Assembly (NCBI RefSeq): GCF_027887165.1
Contig: NC_077227.1
Span: 84,156,930-84,220,929 of the forward strand
DNA from: Monodelphis domestica
Taxonomy: Eukaryota > Chordata > Mammalia > Didelphimorphia > Didelphidae
DNA length: 64,000 nt
Direction of reading: 5' to 3'
The notes beneath the pieces are model-generated. The model did no database searches and had not been told where the DNA came from. It worked only from the letters and a program-made list of their open reading frames with translations. This document shows positions 34,441-45,208 of this stretch, piece after piece (positions within the stretch are counted from its first letter, which is position 1; the number at the start of each line of letters is the position of its first letter). A program made the translations under genes and the position numbers.

Positions 34441-34928
34441 ATATTGACCAAGTTTAACCCTAAAGAAACTGAAATCATGTTTAAGGTGCTTTGGTGGTGA
34501 GGATGGTGCCACAGCTGCTTTGGCCCTCAAAATTGGTCCTTGGATTTGTTTCCCCAAAAGGTTGGTGATGACATTGCCAAAGTGGCTGGTGACTGGAAAG
34601 GGTGAAGGATCACAGTGAAACTTACCACTCAGAGACAGACTTGGATTGAGGCTGTGCCTTATGCATCAACCTTGATCATCAAACCCTAAAGGAACTTTCT
34701 CAGGACAGAAAGAAGTAGAAAACTAACAAACATAGTGGAGATATCAGTCTCGATGAGAGCATCAACATTGCTTGACAGATGAGGCACTGATGCCTCATAA
34801 GAGACCTCTCTGGAACCATTAAAGAGATACTTGGAACTGTCCAATCTGTGGGCTGCAATATTGATGGCAGACACTCTCATGGTGTCATTGGAGACATCAA
34901 TAATGATGCTATGGGATGCCCAGCCTAT
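34441..34928 (+). pseudogene. RPL12P: RPL12 processed pseudogene
   Basis: Read in plus-strand frames, this stretch matches ribosomal protein L12, part of the large-subunit stalk base. Intact pieces are 'KFNPKETEIM' at 34450, 'KVGDDIAK' then 'GDWKG' at about 34555-34605, 'RITVKLT' at about 34607, and 'ALI'-like 'LIIKP' near 34675. The C-terminal half is present but shifted, and it ends near 'gatgcccagcc' (34916). About 488 bp correspond to roughly 163 codons, close to the usual ~165, with no introns, which supports retrocopying. It is broken: the start is ATA at 34441, there are internal stops (for example after 'LWW' and 'DWKG'), and frameshifts lie in the second half. I see no clear A tail or flanking duplication, so it is old. 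It should be non-functional. Confidence 0.88.
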
Positions 34929-35019
34929 ACTCAATTGCCAAAGCTGATCAATGTTGTCTTTTACCCTACACTTTGAAACTTCTTGCTTATATACCCGCAT
35001 TGCCTACCAGCTTCCATGC

Positions 35020-35078
35020 TTTTAGAGTACTCCATCATATCAAAGAAAAGTACTTTTAGAGTACTCCATCATATCATC
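35020..35078 (+). repeat. 31-bp tandem duplication
   Basis: The word 'cttttagagtactccatcat' plus four bases occurs twice, about 31 bp apart, separated by 'aagaaaagta'. It is a simple local duplication. Confidence 0.85.
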
Positions 35079-35319
35079 ATCCTGCTAGTTCAAATTAGCT
35101 TTGGTACTCATGCCATCTGCCCCTCAGATTGGAGGGTTCTCCCTCTGATTAGTGGGTGGAGCTTTCAAAAGTTATATTTAAGGAAAGGGCCCAGGATAGC
35201 CATTTCCTCATTTCCTACCAGTTGTCCTGCTTTCAGGATTTCTTTGGATTTCATCATCACAATCCCATGCAGGGTGACTACCCCTTCCTTCATTTTTAGC
35301 TTCCTTTTGTATGTTGTCT

Positions 35320-36015
35320 TTCCCCTTATTAGATTGTAAGCTTGAGGGCAAGGTCTGTTTTTCATTTTTAGTTTTTGTATCCATAGCATTTAGCACAGTT
35401 CCTGGTTTAATAAATATTTATGGCATCTCCTTCTCTCCTCTGAAACCACCACCACCCTGGGGTAGGCCCTTAACACAATAGCCTATTGATTGATCTCCTT
35501 CTCTCAAGCCTTTCTCTACTCCAGTTCATCTTCCTTTCAGCTGTCAAATTTTTTTTTTAAGTGTGGTTGTGACTATGTCACCCCAACCTCTACCAGTGAC
35601 TTCTTTTTTACCTCTAGGATCAACTATAAAATGTTTTGTTTCCTTTTTTAAATCCCTTCCTACCTTTCTAGTCTTCTGGTACCTTACTCTATCCTTCAAA
35701 GTCCAGTGACTCTGGCTTTCTTGCTGTTCCTTGCTCAAGACACTCCATTTTCAGATTTTGGCCATTTTACCAGCTGAAATACTTCCCCCTACCCTTGACC
35801 TTCTGGTTTCCTTGGCTTGTTTCAGGTTTCAGCCTAAATTCAATTTTCTTCAAGAAACATTTTCTGATTCCCGTTACTGTTTGTTCCTATCCTCTGAAGT
35901 TTTCTCCATTTTATATTGTATTTATTTTGTTTGTACCTAGTCATTTGCATATCATCTCCCCTCCTTAGATTGTGAGCTTCTTGAGGGCAAGGATTGTTTC
36001 TTCCCTTTCTTAGCA
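35320..36015 (+). repeat. L2 3' fragments, sense
   Basis: 35325-35420 is an L2 tail ('gattgtaagcttgagggcaa', 'catagcatttagcacagttc'). 35510-36015 is a longer L2 3' region ending 'tagattgtgagcttcttgag'. The two may be separate insertions. Confidence 0.7.
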
Positions 36016-36034
36016 CACAATTAATTTATCTTTC

Positions 36035-36345
36035 ATTTTAGGAGAGGACCAATGACCTTACAGGGTGATGAAAACTTGTGTATGAATAGGACTGGAGTGA
36101 GGTAGAGTTGCACAAAGCTGTCAGCCTCATTCCCTTTTCCAGAGTCATCAAAGTCCAGTGGGAAGGCAAAAGTCAGCATGATTGGTGATGGCTCAGAATG
36201 ATGTGGATGACCTTGGCATCTTTGAGGTCTGACCAAGCTCTAAGTGCTCCACAGTGCATGCTTCATGGCTATTGGAATGATTTGTGGAGGAAGTCTTCAC
36301 ATGTTAGGGGTCGACATCCTCCTAACTCGCCTATGGTACATAAGA
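36035..36345 (+). repeat. Dispersed repeat family B, copy 2
   Basis: Matches 1983-2475 and 62205-62560: 'gagttgcacaaagctgtcag', 'catgattggtgatggctcag', 'gaccttggcatctttgaggt' and 'gaccaagctctaagtgctcc'. Confidence 0.65.
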
Positions 36346-36815
36346 GGTACTTAATAAATATTAGTTGATTAGACTTAACTTGTGATAGGGCCATACCCAC
36401 ACAAGGGAGTGCCTTATGTTCCTCTACATTTGACTTTCTTTTTATGTTGTACAAGAAGAAGGAAGGGGAAGGAGGAAAACCCATTTGATATATGGAGGCA
36501 TGGTGTTCCTATGCTCCATTTTATTGGCTGCCTCAATGAAAACTTCCTCTGTGTGTCCTAATGCTGATAGAAATCAAAACCAAACAGGGGAATTGGTGAC
36601 TCAGAGAGTGTCTTCAACTTTTTCCTCCACTTTTACCTGTCTCAAAGCTATTTATGTGGTCCCATTGGTACAAAATTTCTTGCATTGACCTTGCAATACA
36701 AATACTAATATTAAAAAAGACTTCTATATAAGTAGACTAGAATATTATCAATGTGATGGAAATCAGGGATCAATAACTTATTTATGCTATTTCCCCTTCT
36801 ACCTAAAACTCCAAT
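36346..36815. other. Unique sequence
   Basis: Nothing recognised; 60-70 codon frames look like chance. Confidence 0.4.
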
Positions 36816-36819
36816 CATA

Positions 36820-36965
36820 AGAGTCATTAATAGCTGGGGAAGACCTATGTTCAAATCTGGCCTGAGACATTTTCTAGCTATGTGACCCTGGGCAAGTCAC
36901 TTAACCTCAACTGCTTAGCCCTTGCTGCTCTTAGAACTGACATGACAGAGGGTTAAAAAATAGCT
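36820..36965 (+). mobile_element. SINE1-type element, shortened
   Basis: 'agacctatgttcaaatctgg', 'atgtgaccctgggcaagtca', 'gcttagcccttgctgctctt', then a short tail and A run. Confidence 0.8.
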
Positions 36966-37609
36966 TTGATGGCAAAGATGAACATTGTTTCTGTAAGGTG
37001 CTTGGGAGGAGAGGAAAGTGAGACCCATTAGCACTCTGGCTTGGATTAATCTACTTTATCGATTGATGAACAAGTTCTATACTTAGGGATGAGACATATA
37101 AAATTTCAGGAAAGAATCTAACAGAAAAAGAAAATACTGAATTGTACCATGGTGGGGAGGAGAGGGGAACTGAGGATAAGTAGTATAATCTTGTGCTGCT
37201 TTATAGAACTATCCAAGTTGGAAAATGACTATAACAATGTATACTCACATAAGAATAGTGTTCTAGGTCCAATTATTCATTAGAGTCTTACTCTGCTGAG
37301 GCACCATGGTCTTAAAGTGACACTGGGATTTTGGAAGTTGTCCCTGACTCTGCCCTCTACTTCCTCCTTCTGCTCCTAAATTCAAGCTTTAGTCATCTTG
37401 ATTATTCATAACCAGCTGGAAAAGTTTCAGGTTCAAGGCCACTGTCAGCCTATATGTTTGTCTACAGGTCACCAGCCTAGCTAGTTTGGAGATGGTCAGC
37501 ACCATTGATGAATGATGCATTTAAAAAAATTATAGCCACTCACAAGGACTGAAGACCAAGGCATAGATAGGCCAAGGACACACCTGAAGGTGCAAGGGAT
37601 ACCATAGGG
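36966..37609. other. Unique sequence
   Basis: No repeat or coding support seen. Confidence 0.4.
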
Positions 37610-37618
37610 ATGAAGTAT

Positions 37619-37749
37619 CTTTTAATGGAAAATTTTTATTTAATTAATTAATTTAGAACATTTTTCCATGGTTACATGATTCATGTTCTTTCCTTCCCTT
37701 CCCCTTCCCCCCTTAGTTGACGCGTAATTCCACTGGGTTTTACATATCT
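37619..37749 (-). mobile_element. Very short L1 3' tail, minus strand
   Basis: About 131 bp of the L1 3'UTR only ('gttacatgattcatgttctt', 'taattccactgggttttaca'). The word 'atgaagtat' flanks it (37610-37618, 37750-37758). Confidence 0.85.
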
Positions 37750-37990
37750 ATGAAGTATTGAAATAGTTATATATATTTTCTTATCTTTATAACAATCCTT
37801 TGAGGGTCATATTTTTCTATAGACGAGAAAACTGAGACTCAGAAAGGTTAAACCATTTGCAGACAGGCAATCATCAAGGATTTATTAAGTAGTTAGTAGG
37901 TTTCAGGTACTTTCTTAGCCCTGAGGAAGGAAAGAATGACAATAACGCTCATCTTTGCCTTCACAGTGGGGGGATAACACATCAATTCCT
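37750..37990 (-). repeat. MIR and L2 fragments, antisense
   Basis: 37800-37860 is MIR in reverse ('agaaaactgagactcagaaa'). 37865-37980 is an L2 tail in reverse ('atcaaggatttattaagtag'). Confidence 0.55.
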
Positions 37991-38104
37991 TACAATGTAT
38001 ATGGAAGACCCAAGCTTGACTTCCTTCTTTGGACTCCTTGCCTCTCGGCATAGAGAGTATCCTATTACTTTTTGTGGAAAGCATGAATATGTAGCAAGAA
38101 ATGC

Positions 38105-38200
38105 TTATATATATATATATAAATATATATATACATATAAATATATATATACACACATATATATATGTGTATACACACACACACACACACACACACACAT
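38105..38200 (+). repeat. (AT)n/(AC)n compound microsatellite
   Basis: Alternating purine-pyrimidine throughout: TA units, ATAC units and a final pure AC run (about 38173-38200). Confidence 0.97.
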
Positions 38201-38269
38201 TAGATTTAAGTAAGTCGTATTGGCTTTGGCTGGTCAGGGAAGCAGAGGAAGGCATAAAGCTTGATCTGA

Positions 38270-38490
38270 CTTGGGCAAGGATGTTGTCTCATCTGATTCT
38301 CACAATGACCCTGTGAGGGAGGTGCTATTAATTTTCCCATTTTACATATGAAGACGTTAAATGACTCGCTTAGGGTTCTAGAACTTGTAAGTGCTAGAAG
38401 ACAGTGGGGTGTCATAGAAAGAGCACTGTCTCTAGAACTGGTTGATTTGGGTTTGAATCTTGCCTTTGACACAGTACCTTTGCATACTCT
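38270..38490 (+). repeat. MIR3 and MIR fragments
   Basis: 38275-38400 is MIR3-like ('gattctcacaatgaccctgt'). 38405-38480 is a MIR head ('tcatagaaagagcactgtct'). Confidence 0.6.
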
Positions 38491-38491
38491 T

Positions 38492-38735
38492 TGGAGTTAC
38501 CTAGGTGGCTCAGTGCATATTGGCCTGGAATCAGGAAGAACTGGGTTCAAATCTGATCTCAGACTCTTCCTCACTGTATGATCCTGGGAAAATCACTTAA
38601 TCCAGTTTGCCTCTGTTTCCTTATCTGTAAAATGAGCTGGAGAAGGAAATGGCAAACCCCTCTGGTTTTTTTTTTTGCCAAGAAAATCCTAAAAGGAGTC
38701 ACAAAGAGTTGGACATGACTGAATGACTGACAGAG
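38492..38735 (+). mobile_element. MAR1-type SINE
   Basis: 'gttacctaggtggctcagtg', 'actgggttcaaatctgatct', 'gagctggagaaggaaatggc' and 'gagttggacatgactgaatg' give the full MAR1 order. Confidence 0.9.
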
Positions 38736-39480
38736 TCAGAGGTACAATGTGAACTTTTATTTTTCTACAGAAGTAGATGGGGCAATAGAATTGTAATCAG
38801 GAAGACCTAGGTTCATAATTTCATCCTTAAGCACTTGCTAGATATGTGCCTTAGTGTCCTCATTAGGGACATGAGAGATTTGGACTCAGCAGCTTCTTGC
38901 AATCCTTAGATCTATAAGCCCATAAGCCAGTGCTCTTCCTTATACACCATGTTGCCCCTCTTCTAATGACAATAATAATATTTATATTTTAATTAGTAAT
39001 TATTACCAATGAATAATATTAATAATATTAATGACTTGCATCTACATAGTTTTTTTAAATTTATTTAATTTATTTTTTTAAACCCTTACCTTCCATCTTG
39101 GAATCAATACTGTGTATTGGCTCCAAGGCAGAAGAGTGGTAAGGGCTAGGCAATGGGGGTCAAGTGACCTGCCCAGGGTCACACAGCTAGGAAGTGTCTG
39201 AGACCAGATTTGAACCTAGGACCTCCCATCTCTAGGCCTGGCAATCTACTGAGCTACCCAGCTGCCCCCATACATAGTTTTTAATGCTTACAAAGCACTT
39301 CATGTATATTATCTCATCTGATATTCACACAATCCCTGAGAAATAGATGCTCTTATTATTATTATCCCTATCCCTATTTTACAGATGAAGGCTGAATGTT
39401 AAGTGACTTCTCCAAGGTCATGCTGCTAGCCTCTAAAGTGAGATTCAAACCCAGTCTTCCTGACTTCAATTCCTGATTTT
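38736..39480 (+). repeat. MIR and MIR3 elements, the latter split by a SINE1
   Basis: 38790-38960 is MIR in sense. A MIR3 begins at about 38965 ('aataataatatttatatttt'), is cut at 39054 and resumes at 39271 ('tttttaatgcttacaaagca'), running to 39480. Confidence 0.65.
39055..39270 (-). mobile_element. Full-length SINE1 with 12-bp duplication, minus strand
   Basis: Best-preserved SINE1 in the window: 'aacccttaccttccatcttg', 'tactgtgtattggctccaag', 'gggctaggcaatgggggtca', 'cacacagctaggaagtgtct' and 'gagctacccagctgcccc'. 'tacatagttttt' flanks it at 39043-39054 and 39271-39282. Confidence 0.95.
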
Positions 39481-39524
39481 CTATGATAGCATTTTGATAA
39501 AATTTTCAGGTGTAAAAAGTTGCT

Positions 39525-39650
39525 ATTCTGGCTTGGGAGTTAGGATTTATGGGTTCTAAACTCAGCTCTTCCATTGACTTGCTGTGTGACTTTGGGCAAA
39601 TAAATTATCCTCAGTCTCCTCCTTGTGCAGTTGCAGTGATTTTTAAGTGT
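39525..39650 (+). repeat. MIR fragment
   Basis: 'ttctaaactcagctcttcca', 'gctgtgtgactttgggcaaa' and 'ttatcctcagtctcctcctt' in MIR order. Confidence 0.65.
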
Positions 39651-39678
39651 TTAGAGCTAAATACATTATAGGTAAGGG

Positions 39679-39905
39679 ATATGCTGGTAAAAGTTTAACA
39701 GCTGGCTTTCCTTTTTAAAAAAAATGCAGCTATGATACACGATTATGTCTAATTTTCATTATTATCATTTTCTCCACCATTTTCTTAAGTCTAAACAATA
39801 AAAAAAAACAAAGCAAGTTCAGATTTGTAGCATTTGCCTGTTTCTGCAGTATAAATAATGAAGGCCCTCATTGAAACTTTAACAATTGGATCTTGTGAAT
39901 TGATT
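39679..39905 (+). repeat. Dispersed repeat family A, copy 2
   Basis: 'atgctggtaaaagtttaaca', 'ttcttaagtctaaacaataa', 'tttgtagcatttgcctgttt', 'ctgcagtataaataatgaag' and 'ttaacaattggatcttgtga' align in order with 52769-52990 and with the reverse of 20679-20880. Confidence 0.7.
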
Positions 39906-40044
39906 GAAGTATGTTAGGGACCCACCATCATGTAAGAAGGGAACTCATTGGAGCCCTTATCATTGGTGACCAAGTTATCCCTCCGTAACCCTACTATTTT
40001 CTGGGGGCAGTCTGTCTTTGTGCACTGATGGCCTTTGAAAAATC

Positions 40045-40235
40045 ATCCAGCCTCAGACACTTCCTAGCTGTGCAACCCTGGCCAAGTTGCTTAACCCTGT
40101 TTGCCTCAGTTCCTCATTTGTAAAATGAGCTGGAGAAGGAAATGGAAAAACCATTCCAGTATCCATTTGCCAAGAAAACTCCACACAGGGTCATGAAGTC
40201 AGACATTACTGATACAACTGAACCACAGAAAAGCA
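40045..40235 (+). mobile_element. MAR1-type SINE, 5'-truncated
   Basis: Begins inside the head ('tcagacacttcctagctgtg'), then 'gagctggagaaggaaatgga' and 'gggtcatgaagtcagacatt'. Confidence 0.85.
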
Positions 40236-40654
40236 TGCAGTCAAGGGGCAGGATTCTAAGACCCATGGTCGATGAAGGGATGGGTAGCTTCAGGGCAATC
40301 TTGTCTCAGAAAGGTGCTACACTGTGTTACGGTGTGGTGCAGATTGACCACCTGTGCTAAGAAATGTTCTAGGCAACAGAGCCTAGATAAGATGGAACCA
40401 TTGGAATTCCACTGGAAAGGCACTCAAATTACACATTTGCATTTGGACACAACCTGCTCCTCCTACTATTAGGTCCAAGATTTCAGCAAAGAACTTCAGC
40501 TGGCTACCCAGTCAGAGCTTTGAAAGAATTTCAGCATCTGGGGAAAAGTCATTTGGGGGTGGGGAGGAAGGGGCCAGTGTGAGGTGTGACTCCTTTTGTC
40601 TGGTTGAGGTTGTTGGAGGTTGAGAAACTAAGAAGCAAGTGTGTTTAGAAGAGT

Positions 40655-40656
<2 letters not shown>
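40236..40656. other. Unique sequence
   Basis: Nothing recognised. Confidence 0.4.

Positions 40657-40724
<68 letters not shown>
40657..40724 (+). repeat. (GT)34 microsatellite
   Basis: 68 bp of uninterrupted GT. 40725-41120 after it is unassigned. Confidence 0.98.
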
Positions 40725-40727
<3 letters not shown>

Positions 40728-41123
40728 CTCTAAAGAAAGTCAGATGATTGCTGAGAAAGAGAAAAAGAGAGGGAGGGTCTGAAGGTGTCAATGAGGATCA
40801 AGGAATAATGCCTTCTCTTCCTCTGGCTCCTCTGGGTCAAAGAGTATGCAAGAAGGAGCATCTGACCTCAGAGGGGTGGGTGCCAGTGGGAGAGATCTAA
40901 GTTCATAGATAAAGAGTTGCCTATAATGGTCTTGCCCAAGGACACACAGATAAATAAATATAGGTTTATAACTCAGTTCTCCTTTCCTAAATTTAAGCAT
41001 CTTTCCACTGTGAAACAAGAGGTTGGTTCTAGAGAGAACAATGGGAAGAAAGAATAGAGAAGGACAATCAATTGGAGAGGAGAAGAGTTGAATTCACTGT
41101 TGTCGGAGAGAGGGTAGCATTAA

Positions 41124-41186
41124 GCTCTCTCTCTCCCTCCCTCCTTCCCTCCCTCCCTCCCTCTCTTTCTCCCTCCCTCCCTCCCT

Positions 41187-41277
<91 letters not shown>

Positions 41278-41316
41278 TCTGTCTCTGTCTCTCTCTTTCT
41301 CTTTCTCTCTCTCTCC
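41124..41316 (+). repeat. (CCCT)n/(CT)n compound microsatellite
   Basis: CCCT/CCTT units at 41130-41190, then nearly pure CT to about 41265 and CTGT/CTTT-interrupted CT to 41316. Long frames here are artefacts. Confidence 0.97.
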
Positions 41317-41784
41317 TGACTGTATGAAGTATTTTTCTTTGAACCAAAACCCTTGGATTTTGTCTACAATGGTTTTGGAATTTTATATTCAGGGACTTAT
41401 TTCAGGAGGTAACTTAGTGGATTCTATTTTTGCTTCATCCATGGTTCTAATAGGTCTGAGCAGTTTCCATTCCCGATTGTTTGAAATATGGTAACTAGGT
41501 TATCTAGTCCAGGTATGCTAAGAGACTGATGATTCTTTGATTATTTCTTTTTGATGTGTTTTCTAGATCCAGTTGCTTTAGATAAGAGATAACTTACATT
41601 TTTGAGATCTTTTCAATTAAGTAAAACTTATTCTTGTATTTCCTATATTTTATTGTCTTATTTAGTTCAATCTAATTATCAAGGAGTTTTCTATTTATGA
41701 AACATTTTATATAACTTAAGCTTCTTATTCTCACTTATTCTTTACTCTTTCCTAATGTGGGGAGAGAGAGAAGGAAAGGGAATA
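41317..41784. other. AT-rich unique sequence
   Basis: No repeat recognised. 'ttctatttttgcttcatcca' and neighbours hint at very old LINE sequence, but I cannot support a call. Confidence 0.35.
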
Positions 41785-42040
41785 ATATAACATATATATA
41801 TGTATATATATATATATCCTACTATGAGCCAGGCTATTGAGTATCTTTACAAATATTTTCTCATTTGGTCCTCATAACAACTCTAGAAGGAGGTAGGTGC
41901 TATTTTTATCCCTATTGAGGAAACTGAGGCAGAGGTTAAGTAACTTGCCCAGGATCACATAGCTAGCAACTGCCTGAGGCCACATTTGAATTCAAGTGTT
42001 CCTGATTCCAGGCCTAATCCTCTGTCCACTGCACCAGCAG
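41785..42040 (+). repeat. TA run followed by a MIR3-like element
   Basis: 41788-41816 is TA-rich. 41818-42040 is MIR3-like: 'acaaatattttctcatttgg', 'ctcataacaactctagaagg', 'gaggaaactgaggcagaggt' and 'aggatcacatagctagcaac'. Confidence 0.7.
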
Positions 42041-42104
42041 TTACTTCTAAAGGCATCACAACGTATTGAAAGAGTATTCATTTCTTTTCTCATTCTTTCA
42101 TCTA

Positions 42105-42320
42105 GAGTCATGGTGTCAAACTCAAATAGGAACAGATCCCTGCAGATTGAATATTGACTTAGATACCTACAAATTAATTTCATTTATGCTACATTATATT
42201 TGTTATTTATTTTATTAAACATTTCCAAATTACTTATTTTTAAATTTAATTCAAATTCTAATCTAATTTAGGCAGCCCTAGCTTATAGTCTATGAATCAT
42301 AAGTTTGGTGCTTTGGCTCT
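42105..42320 (+). mobile_element. Non-autonomous DNA transposon-like repeat, copy 2
   Basis: Partner of 14022-14210, sharing the 'tcaaactcaaatagg'-like head and the 'aaacatttccaaattac' block, with a longer tail. Unassigned sequence follows to 42540. Confidence 0.5.
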
Positions 42321-42539
42321 AAAGTCATGAATTCCAGTAGAGCTTATTAAAAATATGGGTTTTTCTTTGTGACGTACATGTAGGAATAAATGGTGTTTTG
42401 TCTTAACCATCCTTGGCTCCATAATATTTCTTTATCATCAATATTATCTTACTTACTTATGTTTGTTCATTTTTATAGCTTTACTTTCTGAATTGAGACT
42501 TTGTGTAGGGCCTACACTCTGAATTCTTTTGGAAGTCAG

Positions 42540-42705
42540 TTATAGTTGATGAACATTTATTAAGCATTTACTATGCCAAGGACACTGTGTCAGAATACAA
42601 AGAAAAGGAAAACCCAGCCCTTGTCCCCCCAAAAGCTAACATTATATTTGGGGCAAAAGCAAGAAGGAAGAGTATTCAAGTGAAAATGCATGAAAGTGGG
42701 ATGTG
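42540..42705 (-). repeat. L2 3' region, antisense
   Basis: 'gaacatttattaagcattta' and 'gaaaacccagcccttgtccc' are an L2 tail in reverse, cut by the L1 that follows. Confidence 0.65.
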
Positions 42706-42714
42706 GAATGGTTT

Positions 42715-43180
42715 AAAAAATTTTTTTGACAATTTTATTTAATTAATTTAAAATATTTTCTCATGATTACAAGATTCATGTTCTTTCCCTGCCCTCCCCA
42801 ATTCCCCTCCCATAGTGGAAGCACAATTTCTCTGGATTTTACGTGTGTCATTGATCAAGCCCCATTTCCATACCATTAATATTTGCACTAGGATGATCAT
42901 TTAGTCTACATGCCCAATCATATCCCCATCGACCCATGTGATCAAGCAGTTGTTTTTTCTTCTGTGTTTCTACTCCCACACTTCTTCCTCTGGATGTGGA
43001 TAGCATTCTTTCTCATAAGTTCCTCAGCATTGTCCTTGATCATTGCATTGCTGCTAGTAGAGAAGTTCATTACATTCGATTGTACCACAGTGTATTCGTC
43101 TCTGTGTACAATGTTCTCCTGGTTCTTCTCTCACTACATCAATTCCTGGAGTTCATTCCAGTTCACATGGAATTCTGGAG
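42715..43180 (-). mobile_element. 5'-truncated L1 3' end, minus strand
   Basis: T-rich start, 3'UTR ('catatccccatcgacccatg'), then the ORF2 C-terminal end: 'catttctcat'-type words with 'gaagttcattacattcgatt' and 'tggagttcattccagttcac'. No clear duplication; a SINE1 abuts the right side. Confidence 0.85.
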
Positions 43181-43184
43181 TGTT

Positions 43185-43370
43185 TTTTTTTTTTTAATCC
43201 TTACTTTCTATCGTAGTAACAACTCTAAGGCAGAAGGGAAGGGCTAAGCAAATGGGATTTAGTGACTTCCCCAGGCTCACACAATTAAGAAATGTCTGGG
43301 GTGAGATTTGAACTCAGGTAGACGAGTCTTCTTGACTCCTGGCCCAGAACTCTTTCCACTGTGCCATTTT
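43185..43370 (-). mobile_element. SINE1-type element, minus strand
   Basis: Poly-T start, 'aatccttactttctatcgta', 'gggctaagcaaatgggattt', 'gagatttgaactcaggtaga'. It abuts the L1 at 42715-43180 directly. Confidence 0.85.
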
Positions 43371-44319
43371 GTTTCCTTTGTGAGGAACAGCAAGAAATGT
43401 TACAAAGGTAGAAATGATAGTACTTGGCAAGAGATTGGATATATAGAAAGGAATGGTAGAGTCTTTTTTGTTGCTGATCTATATTTTCTGGAGTTTGGAC
43501 AAAGGGTAGCATATTTTTCAAGGACCTCAAAAGGACTGGCCATCTCACTGTACAAGAGTAGTGTACACATTGTAGCCTGAGCTAGGGATGGTTGCAAGAA
43601 TGACAAGGTTTGGTGTATGTGTAGAGACCTGGTCTAAGGGATGATTCTGATCTAGGATGTACCCAGATTGCTGTCCTTCCTATCTGAGTTTCAAAGGCTT
43701 CTAGAATCAGAGCCACACAGTTGTGGGCTCTAGATTCCTTGGATTGCCCTCAATCTATGCTCTAATACTTTCCTATCCTGATTTTTTTTGGTGAGACCCT
43801 TCTGTAGTACCTACAGATTTATAGCTATTTCTTTGCCAGAACCTGGGCTGACAAAATGCCCTTAACATAATTTTTCCTTGGATTTCTTGATAATTTCTAT
43901 ATCTGGTACTCTTGTAAAAGGAAATCCTTGTTGTAGGAGCTGTGGAAAAGTTAGGGAGCCATGCTTCTACTTGTTCTGCCATCTTGAGGAGTGATTCCAG
44001 TCCCTTAATTTACAAATAAAGTGTCTGAGGTTCAGAAGAATCATGTAACTTGGATCACATGAAAAAGAAAAGGCAAGATTCTAAGACCTTGATCATCCAG
44101 TACACACTGTACTTCCTTGTTTCATAAAACTCACACATTAAGCCTCCCCTCTTCCTTCTGCACACATAGAAGCCAGCCCACTTCACCCCAGAAATACCCA
44201 TACCATCCATTGGGGAATATTTTCTATATATAAAGAGCCTTTAGCATCTTTGCAGCTGGGTGAGACAACAGTTTTATCTTGATTCATCCTGATCCCTATA
44301 GGTTAGCCCAATCATTCCT
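43371..44319. other. Unique sequence
   Basis: Frames of 68-90 codons occur on both strands without splice support. 44020-44110 has weak reverse-MIR text. Nothing else recognised. Confidence 0.4.
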
Positions 44320-44820
44320 TTTATTAACTATGATGGAGCATATGATTGTTTTGGAGTCAGAGGAAGGACCTGAGTTTAAGCCCTGCTCTACTACTCTTGG
44401 AGCCATGGCAAAAACAACAACAATAACAAAACAACTTGATATGGCATCAGAGGACCTGAGTTTCCATTTAGTCTGCCACTTGCTAGCTGTGTGACTTTGA
44501 ATTTATTAATTAACTTCTCTGGACCTGTTTCATCATTTGCAAATGGAGGGGCTTGGATTAGATGATCTCTAAAGTCCCTCCCAACTTTATTTATTTAAAA
44601 ATTGACTTTCTGCCTTAGAATTGATACCAAGGATCTGTTCCCTGGCAAAAGAGTGGTAAGGTCTAGACAACAGGGGTTAAGTGACTTGCCCAGGGTCCCA
44701 GAACTAGGAAGTATCTGAGTCCAGATTTGAACCCAGGACCTTCTATCTTCAAGTCTGGCTCTCTATCCACTGAGCCACCTAGCTGTCCCCTCCAACTTTA
44801 GATCTATAATCCTGTGTGGT
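44320..44820 (+). repeat. MIR elements, the second split by a SINE1
   Basis: 44325-44400 is a MIR head. 44430-44582 is a second MIR ('cacttgctagctgtgtgact', 'ggattagatgatctctaaag') that resumes at 44790 after the SINE1. Confidence 0.65.
44590..44789 (-). mobile_element. SINE1-type element, minus strand
   Basis: 'gactttctgccttagaattg', 'gggttaagtgacttgcccag', 'agatttgaacccaggacctt' and 'gagccacctagctgtcccc'. A ~9-bp duplication 'ccaacttta' flanks it. Confidence 0.9.
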
Positions 44821-45070
44821 TCAGTCATCACTTATGCTCCATTTATTCTTTAAACCTCAGTTTCTTCATAAAAAATTTTGCAAAATCCTTTTCAACTTTT
44901 AAAATCAATGATTCTATAATCCATAAGGCTGTATTTTAGCGTCTTAACAAAACAATATTAGGTTAATTTGACCTTGGACAAATCAGTCAGAGACAGAAAT
45001 GTCTGTGCCAATCTATCTTTATGGGGGTCATATTAATGGCAAGTTACTGTTTTGGTCCTGTCCATTTCAG
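44821..45070. other. Unique sequence upstream of the candidate exon
   Basis: No repeat recognised. It ends in the pyrimidine-rich run 'ggtcctgtccatttcag' (45054-45070), a good splice acceptor. Confidence 0.5.
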
Positions 45071-45208
45071 CAAGGATTGGACAGAGAAGATCTAAATCTG
45101 AAGTTACTGGAGCCAGTGGCCCCATGATCACGAGGTCATCTCTGGGATCTGTCACTCAGGAGGAAAGCCAAGCTGCAGAGTCCTCAGCCAGTTTGGGTGG
45201 TAGCCAAG
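45071..45208 (+). CDS. Candidate internal protein-coding exon, family unknown
   Basis: The segment sits between a strong acceptor (pyrimidine-rich run ending TTTCAG at 45070) and a strong donor (AAG|GTATGT at 45209). It is exactly 138 bp. Of the three plus-strand frames, two hit stops and one (from 45073) is open end to end: two bases complete a codon, 45 codons follow, and one base is left, giving a symmetrical phase 1-1 exon that keeps frame if skipped. The peptide begins 'RIGQRRSKSEVTGASGPMIT'. It has 11 serines in 45 residues, a basic RRSKS cluster that looks like a kinase site, and a Q/E/S/A-rich second half; it has no membrane segment and is probably disordered. G+C is 72/138 (52%), clearly above the surroundings, and no repeat overlaps it. 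I do not recognise the protein. No second exon is visible, so flanking exons would lie outside the window or be undetected. A chance splice pair around a short open frame is the main alternative. Confidence 0.5.

Noticed and set aside
35020..35078. CRISPR-like or regulatory repeat
   Set aside because: Only two adjacent copies of a ~24-bp word are present in a mammalian genome. It is a simple tandem duplication.
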